A DNA stretch of 6,922 nt from Porticoccaceae bacterium (GCA_023228865.1 JALOAH010000147.1:1-6922); one strand, 5' to 3'; shown: positions 1 through 6,225, counted from the stretch's first letter. Notes: generated by a model not told the origin, from the letters alone. Numbers and translations: made by a program.

Positions 1-1304
1 AATTGGAGCTGGTTGTTTCCCGGTCCTATGGACCTGGTCGCTACGATCCGGCATATGAAGAAAAAGCGCATGATTACCCCATCGGTTATGTCCGCTGGAC
101 AGAAACGCGCAATATCGCCGCCTTTCTGACCCTTCTGGCGGAGGACAAACTGGATGTCTCGCCACTGATCAGCCACCGGGTGGCAATTGAAGAAGGCGCT
201 CGGGCTTATGCGATCATCATCGGAGATCAGCCCTACCTGGGTGTGCTCCTCACTTATGAAGAGCAGGACCTGCCCGACGAACGGCGCATTCTTAACACAG
301 CAGCGCCTTCTGTACGGGTCAGACCCGATGAAATCCTCGCTTTGGGTGTGTTGGGCGCTGGAAATTATGCCCTTTCCACCTTCTTACCGGTCGTTAAGCG
401 GATCGGCGGAATCGCGCCGGTGGGGATTGCCTCGGCATCTGGCGTCAGTGCGCACTACGCCGCACGCCGCTTTGGGTTCGGATTTGCCGCCAGCAAGGCA
501 GAAACCTTGCTCGATGACCCTGTGATCAACATGATTGCCATTCTCACCCGCCATCACCTGCACTGCCAGCAGATTCAGGCTGCCATTCAAGCGGGTAAGC
601 ATGTGTATTGTGAAAAACCCCTGGCAATCAACACCGCAGAGCTGAAGCAAATTGAACAGATGCTGCAAGGGGAAAACCAACCCCTGTTGACCGTCGGATT
701 CAACCGCCGTTTTGCGCCCCTCGCCCAACATCTGAAAGCCTTTGTTGATACGCGCCATGAACCGCTGTACATGCATTACCGCCTGAATGCCAATGTTCTG
801 CCAAAAGGCCACTGGCTGCTCGATCCGGAGGTTGGAGGTGGGCGCATCATCGGCGAGGGCTGTCACTTTATTGACTTCCTGACTTTCCTGGTGGGCGAGA
901 GCCCGGTCGAGGTGTTAACCCAGGGCTTACCGGATGGTGGCATCTACAGCGAAGACAATGTGATTATGACCTTCCGCTTCCCGGACCAAAGCCTGGGCCT
1001 TGTGTCTTACCTGGCGAACGGTGACAAATCCTTTCCAAAGGAGTACTTGGAGGTGTTCTTTGGCGGTCAGGTGGCAACTCTGAACGATTGGCGCCTGCTG
1101 GAGACTGTGGCGAAAGGCCGCCGTAAGGTGAAGCGACACCTTTTACGGCAGGACAAGGGACACTCAAATGCCTGGCGGGCTTTCCTGGCTGCCGTGCAGG
1201 GACAGGAAGAGCTGCCCATCCCCTATGAGCAACTGCTAGGTGTGACCCGCGCCAGCTTTGCCGCCCTGGAATCCTTGCGCAGCGGGAAGCGTGTGGAGAT
1301 TTAG
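1..1304 (+). CDS. Bi-domain oxidoreductase (Zn-dehydrogenase C-terminus fused to Gfo/Idh/MocA), 5' partial
   Basis: The frame is open at the window edge; the first complete codon is at position 3 (TTG, read here as Leu) and about 433 residues are visible. Residues 1-90 (SRSYGPGRYDPAYEEK, YPIGYVRWTE) match the C-terminal end of a zinc-type medium-chain dehydrogenase domain. Residues 112-433 are a Gfo/Idh/MocA module: a Rossmann motif GVLGAGNYA (115-123) for NAD(P), the EKP motif at 204-206 (Lys205 is the usual catalytic lysine), and GEGCHFIDF (284-292) with the conserved His288 and Asp291. Such fusions are common in exopolysaccharide and O-antigen loci, where they are presumed to oxidise or epimerise a nucleotide sugar; the substrate cannot be read from sequence. 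The protein should be cytosolic. The neighbours are a heparinase-like lyase and a glycosyltransferase, probably in one operon. Family assignment is firm and the reaction is inferred. The N-terminal dehydrogenase domain with its zinc ligands lies outside the window. Confidence 0.93.
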   Translation, partial: LELVVSRSYGPGRYDPAYEEKAHDYPIGYVRWTETRNIAAFLTLLAEDKLDVSPLISHRVAIEEGARAYAIIIGDQPYLGVLLTYEEQDLPDERRILNTAAPSVRVRPDEILALGVLGAGNYALSTFLPVVKRIGGIAPVGIASASGVSAHYAARRFGFGFAASKAETLLDDPVINMIAILTRHHLHCQQIQAAIQAGKHVYCEKPLAINTAELKQIEQMLQGENQPLLTVGFNRRFAPLAQHLKAFVDTRHEPLYMHYRLNANVLPKGHWLLDPEVGGGRIIGEGCHFIDFLTFLVGESPVEVLTQGLPDGGIYSEDNVIMTFRFPDQSLGLVSYLANGDKSFPKEYLEVFFGGQVATLNDWRLLETVAKGRRKVKRHLLRQDKGHSNAWRAFLAAVQGQEELPIPYEQLLGVTRASFAALESLRSGKRVEI

Positions 1305-1336
1305 CCAAAAACCATGCTTGGCGGGATGAACAATCC

Positions 1337-1341
1337 AGGAG
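1337..1341 (+). promoter_or_regulatory. Shine-Dalgarno site of the small upstream frame
   Basis: AGGAG lies 8 bases before ATG 1350, close to ideal spacing. It is too far from the two in-frame heparinase start candidates (GTG 1360, ATG 1399) to serve them directly, so it points to translation of the short frame at 1350-1418. Confidence 0.45.
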
Positions 1342-1349
1342 CAGGGCGT

Positions 1350-1418
1350 ATGGTCATCCGTGATATTTTTTCAATTATGTTTGCCTGGGCAGTTTTTTAT
1401 GACAGGGACAAATTTTAA
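1350..1418 (+). CDS. Possible 22-codon upstream ORF overlapping the heparinase start
   Basis: ATG at 1350 follows AGGAG with 8-base spacing, the best ribosome binding site between the oxidoreductase and the heparinase. The frame encodes 22 residues, hydrophobic in the middle (IFSIMFAWAVF), and stops with TAA at 1416-1418, 17 bases past the likely heparinase ATG at 1399. It may be a leader that couples translation to the heparinase gene. Alternatively it could be the true N-terminus of the heparinase, joined by a frameshift at one of the T6 runs (1365-1370 or 1393-1398), or simply chance. I recognise no homologue. Confidence that it is translated is low to moderate. Confidence 0.3.
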   Translation: MVIRDIFSIMFAWAVFYDRDKF

Positions 1419-3303
1419 ACTGATCAAAGCCCTGCGCCAGCTGGGTTTCACCAAGCTGTGGTGTTTTGCGCGTTACCGGGTCGGGTTGCGCAGCGGACAC
1501 TACCGCCGGGCGACGCCCAGCCGCAGGGAGGGCGATTCCGGCGAGCCGGGTTTAGCGCCTTTGGAGCATTTCCCACAGGTCAGCCAGGAAGAGATTAACA
1601 GCACGTTAAGGGTAGCGGATGAAATCTGCCGTGGACGGGTGCGCTTGTTTGGTGGAGAACCGGTCCTCTTGAACCTGGAAGCTGGCGCTTCCAGTGCACA
1701 CTGGACTGTCCTGGAAAGGACGCCGCTTAAGGAGGACATCAAGCTCATTTGGGAACCTGCCCGGTTTGGCTGGGGGATCACCCTGGTCAGGGCGTTTGCC
1801 TTTAGCGGCGACCCCAATTATGCGCGAGCTTTTTGGGACAAAATGCATGCATTTTTAAATGCACACCCGCCCAATACGGGGCGCCAATGGCAATCTGCCC
1901 AGGAAGTTGCCATGCGTTTGATGACACTCGTCTTTTGTGACCGGGCGCTGACGAAGGCGCCGTCTTCAACCCGCGAGAATCGCCAGGCTCTGTGGTCGGT
2001 GGTGGCTGAACACGCTTCACGCATCCTGCCGACGCTGGTTTATGCCCGTGCGCAAAACAACAACCACCTGCTGGCTGAAGCTGCCGGGTTATTCACGGCT
2101 GGAATTTACCTGCCTGCGCATGTGCAGGCTGGGAAATGGCGGCAACTGGGCTGGGACTGGTTGAATAGAGGACTGCAACAGCAGATCACTGAATTTGGAG
2201 GTTACGTTCAGCACAGCGCCAATTATCATCGTTTGATGCTGCAAATCGCCCTGTTTGCAGATCATCTTCGGCGAGCCTCCGGGCACATCGACTGGCCGAT
2301 GGCGACTTTCGAACGCCTGGCAGCAGCCACACGCTGGCTGTGGGCTCTGACCGATCCGGAGACAGGACGGGTGCCAAACCTCGGCGCCAATGACGGCGCT
2401 TACCTTTTTCCTCTGTCTGCCATGCCCCAGGAAGACTTCAGGCCGGTCGTAGAAGCAGCCGCGAGGGCATTTTTGGGAAGCGGGGTTTATCGTCACCCTG
2501 ATTTGCGCGAAATGAGCGACTGGTTTGGTCTTGCCCTGCCGGCTGCATCAGAGCAAAATCAACCCCAGGCGATCGATATGGTGCGCCTCGCCTCAGGTCA
2601 GGGACGGGCTTTCCTCCGGGCGGCACGCTTCACTGACCGTCCCTCCCATGCAGACCAGTTACATGTGGATTTATGGTGGCGCGGGGTGAACATCGCCAGG
2701 GACCCAGGTACCTATCATTACAACACGCCGCCGCCCTGGGATAACGCCTTACAGAGCAGCAAAGTTCACAATACCATCACGATTGATAGACAGGAGCAAA
2801 TGACCCTGACCGGGCGTTTCCTGTGGCTGGATTGGGCACAGGCGGATGTTTCAGGGTACGAGTGCGGAGAAGACCATCAGTTGAAGTGGGTTTTAGCCGA
2901 ACATGACGGTTACCGCAAGCTGGGGGCGATTCATCAGCGAAAATTATCCAGGATTGAAGACGGCTGGCTGGTGGTCGATAATATTTTAAAGAGCAGCGAA
3001 CTGGACCACAAGCCTCACACCGTCAACCTGACCTGGTTGCTGCCCGATTGGGATTGGACGGTTGCTGGGGAAATACTACGTGTCAACGGACCCGAGTTTT
3101 CCATCAGGCTGCAAATCACCGGGGTGGATCAGGTCAACCTGGTCAGAGGGGGAGAGACTCTGGTGGGAACTATCGCGGCTCAGCCTTCCTGGGGGTGGTA
3201 TTCACCCACCTATGCTGAAAAAATGCCCGCATTGTTATTAATTGCTGTCAGAACCGGGCCGCTGCCGATGAGATTAACAAGCACCTGGCAGATGATTGAT
3301 TGA
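1399..3303 (+). CDS. Heparinase II/III family protein (alginate-lyase-like polysaccharide lyase)
   Basis: About 634 residues from ATG 1399; the frame stays open upstream to GTG 1360 (647 residues). I prefer 1399 because the peptide from there (MTGTNFKLIKALRQLGF) resembles the usual N-terminus of the family, though neither start has a good ribosome binding site. Residues about 90-370 fit the helical toroid domain and about 385-620 the beta-sandwich heparinase II/III domain. Numbered from 1399, motifs are NNNHLLAEAAGL (Asn220-222, His223), YVQHSANYHRL with Tyr276, GANDGA (329-334) and SHADQLHVDLWW with His417. Asn222, Tyr276 and His417 are the likely counterparts of the Asn/Tyr/His catalytic set of heparinase III-type lyases, which cleave uronic-acid-containing chains by beta-elimination. 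No signal peptide is visible, so it may act in the cytoplasm or leave by another route. In polysaccharide clusters such proteins are often encoded beside MocA oxidoreductases and glycosyltransferases, which suggests glycan editing or turnover. Family is firm, substrate unknown. Confidence 0.9.
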   Translation: MTGTNFKLIKALRQLGFTKLWCFARYRVGLRSGHYRRATPSRREGDSGEPGLAPLEHFPQVSQEEINSTLRVADEICRGRVRLFGGEPVLLNLEAGASSAHWTVLERTPLKEDIKLIWEPARFGWGITLVRAFAFSGDPNYARAFWDKMHAFLNAHPPNTGRQWQSAQEVAMRLMTLVFCDRALTKAPSSTRENRQALWSVVAEHASRILPTLVYARAQNNNHLLAEAAGLFTAGIYLPAHVQAGKWRQLGWDWLNRGLQQQITEFGGYVQHSANYHRLMLQIALFADHLRRASGHIDWPMATFERLAAATRWLWALTDPETGRVPNLGANDGAYLFPLSAMPQEDFRPVVEAAARAFLGSGVYRHPDLREMSDWFGLALPAASEQNQPQAIDMVRLASGQGRAFLRAARFTDRPSHADQLHVDLWWRGVNIARDPGTYHYNTPPPWDNALQSSKVHNTITIDRQEQMTLTGRFLWLDWAQADVSGYECGEDHQLKWVLAEHDGYRKLGAIHQRKLSRIEDGWLVVDNILKSSELDHKPHTVNLTWLLPDWDWTVAGEILRVNGPEFSIRLQITGVDQVNLVRGGETLVGTIAAQPSWGWYSPTYAEKMPALLLIAVRTGPLPMRLTSTWQMID

Positions 3304-3337
3304 CCGGATCCTTGCAATTCCTTACCGCAAATTCGAG

Positions 3338-3343
3338 TAAAAT
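3338..3343 (+). promoter_or_regulatory. Possible -10 box giving a near-leaderless glycosyltransferase transcript
   Basis: TAAAAT sits 9 bases before ATG 3353, in an AT-rich stretch after the heparinase stop. A TTGCAA at 3313-3318 is a weak -35 candidate, but the 19-base spacing is poor. Transcription from here would begin at about 3350, leaving almost no 5' leader. This agrees with the lack of any Shine-Dalgarno sequence before the glycosyltransferase. It could equally be chance, with the gene read through from the heparinase. Confidence 0.25.
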
Positions 3344-3352
3344 GTTAACAAT

Positions 3353-4570
3353 ATGCACATATTGTTGATCCACCAGGCGTTTGCCGCGCTGGATGAAGCC
3401 GGCGGAACCCGTCACCATGAGCTGGCAAGGCACCTCACCCGCAGCGGCCACCGGGTGACCATTATTGCCAGCCCGGTAAGCTACCTGACGGGCGCCGGCA
3501 CCGGTCGCCGCCCTGGCAAAAAGGTTGACGACCTGGGCGTAACCATCATCCGCAGTTATACATTACCCGCGCTGCACCACTCTTTTATCTGGCGAATCTT
3601 TAGCTTCTTCAGCTTTATGCTCTCTTCTCTGGTCAACGGTCTCTTTGTTAGCCGGGTAGACCTGGTCTGGGGCACCACCCCGCCAATTTTCCAGGCGCCA
3701 ACCGCGTGGCTGCTGGCTCGCTTGAAAGGCGTACCCTTTCTGCTGGAGGTCCGCGATCTGTGGCCTTCCTTCGCTGTGGCTGTCGGGGTGTTGAAGAATA
3801 AATATCTGATCCGCCTCTCAGAAGGCTTGGAGCGTTTTCTTTACCGGCACGCTGACCGGGTCGTGGTCAACTCGCCCGGATTTATCCAACACGTTCAACA
3901 GCGCGGCGCCCGGCAGGTTGCGCTGGTGCCTAATGGCGCCGACCCCGACATGTTTGACCCGGCTGCAGATGGAAGCCAGTTTCGGGTTGAAAATGGTTTG
4001 GAGGAGAAATATGTCATTTTGTACGCCGGCGCCCACGGCATATCGAATGATCTGGATGTGGTATTGGATGCGGCTGAGTTATTACGGGATGAACCTTCCA
4101 TTCGCATTGTCATGGTGGGTTCAGGCAAGGAAAAGCCCCGGCTGGTCGCTGAAGCTGAGCAGCGTCAATTGGAGAACCTGCTGTTCCTTCCGCCTGTGGC
4201 AAAGCAAGACATGGCAGCAACCCTGGCCGGTGCAGATGCCTGCCTGGCAATCCTGAAACCCATTGAGATGTATAAAACCACCTATCCCAACAAGGTCTTC
4301 GATTATATGGCAGCGGGTCGCCCGGTGCTTTTGGCGATTGACGGTGAGATTCGAAAAGTGGTTGAGGACGCCCGGGCTGGGTTGTTTGTTCCGCCTGGCA
4401 ACCCCCATGCCCTGGCGGATGCCATCCAGGCGATGGCTAAGGACCCTGAAGAATGCCGCAAAATGGGGGTAAATGGCAGAACCCTGATCGAAACTCGCTT
4501 TTCCCGCGCGGAATTGGCGGATCAATTCGCCCTCACGGTTGATGAGATCATTAAACAAAACCAGGGCTGA
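3353..4570 (+). CDS. Glycosyltransferase family 4, WbuB-like
   Basis: The protein has 405 residues, normal for a GT-B fold retaining transferase. The N-terminal domain opens MHILLIHQAFAALDEAGGTR, the WbuB-type beginning in which the Gly-Gly-Thr-Arg (17-20) is typical of the acceptor side. EVRDLWP (132-138) is a hallmark of this subgroup. A hydrophobic stretch at about 78-100 (rich in Phe, Leu, Ser) probably anchors it to the inner face of the membrane. The C-terminal nucleotide-sugar domain has YAGAHGISNDLDVVLDA, then KPIEMYKTTYPNKVFDYMAA (302-321) followed by GRPVL, and VVEDARAGLFVPPGNP. Members add a sugar such as N-acetylfucosamine to lipid-linked O-antigen or capsule intermediates; the donor here cannot be told. 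It starts 49 bases after the heparinase stop, so it is probably co-transcribed, possibly with an internal promoter. No ribosome binding site is evident before ATG 3353, but no better start exists. Confidence 0.93.
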   Translation: MHILLIHQAFAALDEAGGTRHHELARHLTRSGHRVTIIASPVSYLTGAGTGRRPGKKVDDLGVTIIRSYTLPALHHSFIWRIFSFFSFMLSSLVNGLFVSRVDLVWGTTPPIFQAPTAWLLARLKGVPFLLEVRDLWPSFAVAVGVLKNKYLIRLSEGLERFLYRHADRVVVNSPGFIQHVQQRGARQVALVPNGADPDMFDPAADGSQFRVENGLEEKYVILYAGAHGISNDLDVVLDAAELLRDEPSIRIVMVGSGKEKPRLVAEAEQRQLENLLFLPPVAKQDMAATLAGADACLAILKPIEMYKTTYPNKVFDYMAAGRPVLLAIDGEIRKVVEDARAGLFVPPGNPHALADAIQAMAKDPEECRKMGVNGRTLIETRFSRAELADQFALTVDEIIKQNQG

Positions 4571-4642
4571 CTCCACCGCGCATTTTATAAAAACTTCGAT
4601 CCACTGAAAAGGCCTGCTTTAAAATTAGAAGGGGAAATCAAG

Positions 4643-4648
4643 TATAAT
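4643..4648 (+). promoter_or_regulatory. Putative -10 box (TATAAT) ahead of the CHAD unit
   Basis: A perfect TATAAT lies in AT-rich sequence 73 bases after the glycosyltransferase stop. The -35 side is weak (TTTAAA at 4618-4623, 19-base spacing). Transcription would begin at about 4655, 31 bases before the interrupted frame at 4686, and would then run into the CHAD gene. This separates the CHAD unit from the polysaccharide cluster. I see no clear terminator between the two. Confidence 0.45.
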
Positions 4649-4681
4649 TTTCATACCTCAATACACCCCTCTGCGTGAAAG

Positions 4682-4696
4682 GGCGATGATATTGAG
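4682..4696 (+). repeat. 15-base direct repeat, copy 1
   Basis: GGCGATGATATTGAG occurs here, across the start of the interrupted frame, and again exactly at 5046-5060 inside the CHAD gene. The bases before it (TGCGTGAAAGG here, TGCGCTGATC there) are also partly alike. Confidence 0.6.
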
Positions 4697-4922
4697 AAAA
4701 AATGACACGCCGGGCAAGCCGATCGTCGTCCTTTCCGATCGCTATTGATATGCCATCATGACGCGTGATGCAGACCCGGATTGGGCTCACCAGCGATATG
4801 GTTTTGTCACCAACGATGCAGCACGACCGGTTATGGAAGTCTTCAGTGATCTTCAGGCTAACAATCTCATGTTGCTTGAAGACCGTCAATCCAGCCATGA
4901 AGATGTTACGGGAGCTTTTTAA
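4686..4922 (+). pseudogene. Interrupted small gene: 78-codon frame with one in-frame TGA
   Basis: Reading from ATG 4686 gives 20 residues (GKPIVVLSDRY near the end), a TGA at 4746-4748, then the same phase continues without a stop for 57 more codons to TAA 4920-4922. The second part contains ATG 4758, from which 54 residues follow, including TRDADPDWAHQRYGFV, PVMEVFSDLQANNLMLL and EDRQSSHEDV. Amino-acid make-up and codon choice look like real protein rather than noise. GAAAGGG precedes ATG 4686 but only two bases away. ATG 4758 has no ribosome binding site and lies within a hairpin. A TATAAT box sits upstream and the CHAD gene begins 24 bases after the stop. I recognise no family. It could be a pseudogene from one nonsense change, a real 54-residue protein, a sequencing error, or a recoded TGA. 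TGA ends the heparinase and glycosyltransferase genes, so it is not a sense codon throughout this genome. Confidence 0.4.
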
Positions 4923-4946
4923 ACGTTTTCCGCAAAGGCAGGTGTA

Positions 4947-5987
4947 ATGGATAGAAACGATCAAAAGGCCAGTTGCATATTTGGCGCCCGGTATATGCTC
5001 ACCCAGGTAGAAGCATTGCAAGGTGAGATCCAGGGTGCGCTGATCGGCGATGATATTGAGCATGTCCACCGGATGCGGGTGGGCTCGCGTCGGCTGAGAA
5101 ATGGGCTCAACCTGTTTTCTGATTGTCTGCCTAAAAATAAAGCCAAAGCCTGGCGGAAATCAATCCGGGTGATTACGCAGTCGCTGGGCCATGCCCGCGA
5201 TCTGGATATTCAGATTGAGTTAATCAACTGTTGTTGTGCAGGCATCCTGGATGAGCGCCTTCAGCCCGGGTACAACCGCTTGCTATTGCGTCTTAAGCAG
5301 CAGCGCAACCTGGCTCAGGAGAGCGTACACCAAACACTGGATCATTTACAAAAGGTGGGGGCATTAGATGCGATTGGGGCAAAATTAACTAACCTGACGG
5401 CGTATTCAGAAAATGTTCACCTGGTCACCCCCTCCCTTTACCAGCGCGCCTTTGAGGCGATTAGCACGAACCTGGATGAGTTTCTGAGCTACGAAAACGA
5501 TATTCACGACCCCGAAAATATCACCGAATTGCATGCCATGCGGATTGCCGGCAAGCATTTGCGCTATACCCTGGAGGTTTTTGCTCTGCTCTACGGTCAG
5601 GCTCTTAACCCGCTGATCCGGACGATGAAAGACATCCAGGACTTGCTGGGTGAGATTCATGACAACGATGTCTGGATCCTGTGGCTGCCTGAATTTATCC
5701 AGCAGGAAGGAGTGTGTATTGAAGCGTATTTTGGTCATCGCGGACCGCTAAAACGATTGCTGCCCGGCTTAAACCACTTTATCGAAGACCGCAGACGGGT
5801 GCGCTCTGATCAATATCAGGCTTTTTTAACGCTCTGGGAGGCCCTGCAAGACGAACAAGCCTGGGGAATCATGAGGGAGATCATCACAGTCCCGATGAAG
5901 GTTGAGGATGCCCTGGCTCTCCTGCCGGCGGCACCTGAACCAGACGAGGCAGAAGCGGGTGGGGAGGACGATACAGGAACCGGATAG
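4947..5987 (+). CDS. CHAD domain-containing protein
   Basis: The protein has 346 residues and is mostly alpha-helical, with two CHAD half-repeats. The first has HVHRMRVGSRRLRNGLNLF (39-57) and LGHARDLDIQI (80-90). The second has ELHAMRIAGKHLRYTLEVF (194-212) and MKDIQDLLGEIHDNDV (227-242). These basic helix faces, His/Arg-rich in both halves, are the signature of CHAD domains, which are known to bind inorganic polyphosphate. Some act beside CYTH or polyphosphate enzymes. None of those is visible here, so the role (polyphosphate storage, granule association or phosphate signalling) is inferred. Unusual details are three consecutive cysteines (95-97) and an acidic, low-complexity tail (about 325-346). 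It is presumed cytosolic; no signal peptide or membrane segment is seen. ATG 4947 follows AAAGG (4934-4938) at usable spacing. It is probably transcribed from the TATAAT at 4643 together with the interrupted frame. Confidence 0.92.
   Translation: MDRNDQKASCIFGARYMLTQVEALQGEIQGALIGDDIEHVHRMRVGSRRLRNGLNLFSDCLPKNKAKAWRKSIRVITQSLGHARDLDIQIELINCCCAGILDERLQPGYNRLLLRLKQQRNLAQESVHQTLDHLQKVGALDAIGAKLTNLTAYSENVHLVTPSLYQRAFEAISTNLDEFLSYENDIHDPENITELHAMRIAGKHLRYTLEVFALLYGQALNPLIRTMKDIQDLLGEIHDNDVWILWLPEFIQQEGVCIEAYFGHRGPLKRLLPGLNHFIEDRRRVRSDQYQAFLTLWEALQDEQAWGIMREIITVPMKVEDALALLPAAPEPDEAEAGGEDDTGTG
5046..5060 (+). repeat. 15-base direct repeat, copy 2 (inside the CHAD gene)
   Basis: This exact copy of the sequence at 4682-4696 encodes Gly-Asp-Asp-Ile-Glu (residues 34-38), just before the first CHAD signature helix. 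Confidence 0.6.
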
Positions 5988-6043
5988 CACGCGGGATGAA
6001 GCCCCTGCAGGTTAATCACACAAGCTCACGAAAACTGCATTGA

Positions 6044-6118
6044 GCGCAGATCGCCACGGGAATGTGCCGGCTCTCGTGGCTATGCTACGGCATGCCCGGG
6101 CACAGGCGGTTTGATCGC
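6044..6118 (+). ncRNA. Predicted structured RNA element of unknown family
   Basis: Two neighbouring hairpins form by eye. One has a 9-pair stem, GCCACGGGA (6053-6061) with TCTCGTGGC (6072-6080, one G-U), and a 10-base loop. The other has TATGC with GCATG (6081-6094) closed by a cUACGg loop, a UNCG-type tetraloop typical of stable RNAs. A competing fold pairs TGTGCC (6063-6068) with GGCACA (6099-6104) and CGCC (6052-6055) with GGCG (6105-6108), extendable outward to GCG (6044-6046) with CGC (6116-6118). The element could be a small RNA, a 5' leader element for sufS, or a 3' structure of the CHAD transcript. It does not match tRNA, SRP RNA or any riboswitch core I know. The strand is assumed; hairpins fold on either. 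Confidence 0.35.
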
Positions 6119-6225
6119 ACTTAACCAAACAGGGACACTCACCGGCTTTTTTAGAAACTCTCAGACTTCAAAATTGTGATCAACTCGATTTGGTGTGGAT
6201 GGAAAAAACAGCAAGGGATTCAGGC

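Noticed and set aside
384..866. 160-codon minus-strand frame inside the oxidoreductase
   Set aside because: It lies opposite the clear Gfo/Idh/MocA coding sequence with its EKP motif; a shadow frame.
1304..1322. GCCAA/TTGGC hairpin right after the oxidoreductase stop, considered as a terminator
   Set aside because: Only five pairs, a nine-base loop and no T-run; the next gene is likely co-transcribed.
4583..4622. TTTTATAAAA palindrome and AGGCCT stretch after the glycosyltransferase, considered as a terminator
   Set aside because: No GC-rich stem followed by a T-run.
4746..4748. Genome-wide reassignment of TGA to a sense codon
   Set aside because: TGA terminates the heparinase (3301-3303) and the glycosyltransferase (4568-4570) at the expected protein ends.
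4765..4947. 60-codon + strand frame ending in a TAATG overlap with the CHAD start
   Set aside because: The overlap looks like translational coupling, but the translation (many Met, Ser, Thr, Arg, no recognisable pattern) is less protein-like than the other phase. Kept only as a possible frameshift partner.
4638..5069. 143-codon open frame on the minus strand across the interrupted frame and the start of the CHAD gene
   Set aside because: It overlaps the well-supported CHAD start, shows no family motif, and has no ribosome binding site or promoter that I could see; it is most likely an antisense shadow.
6044..6118. tRNA or SRP RNA in the folded block
   Set aside because: No T-loop GTTCRA sequence, no acceptor stem with CCA, no anticodon arm layout, and no SRP-type conserved loop.
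6141..6152. ACCGGC plus T6 considered as an intrinsic terminator of the CHAD transcript
   Set aside because: No local hairpin precedes the T-run; only a speculative long-range pairing remains, reported separately.
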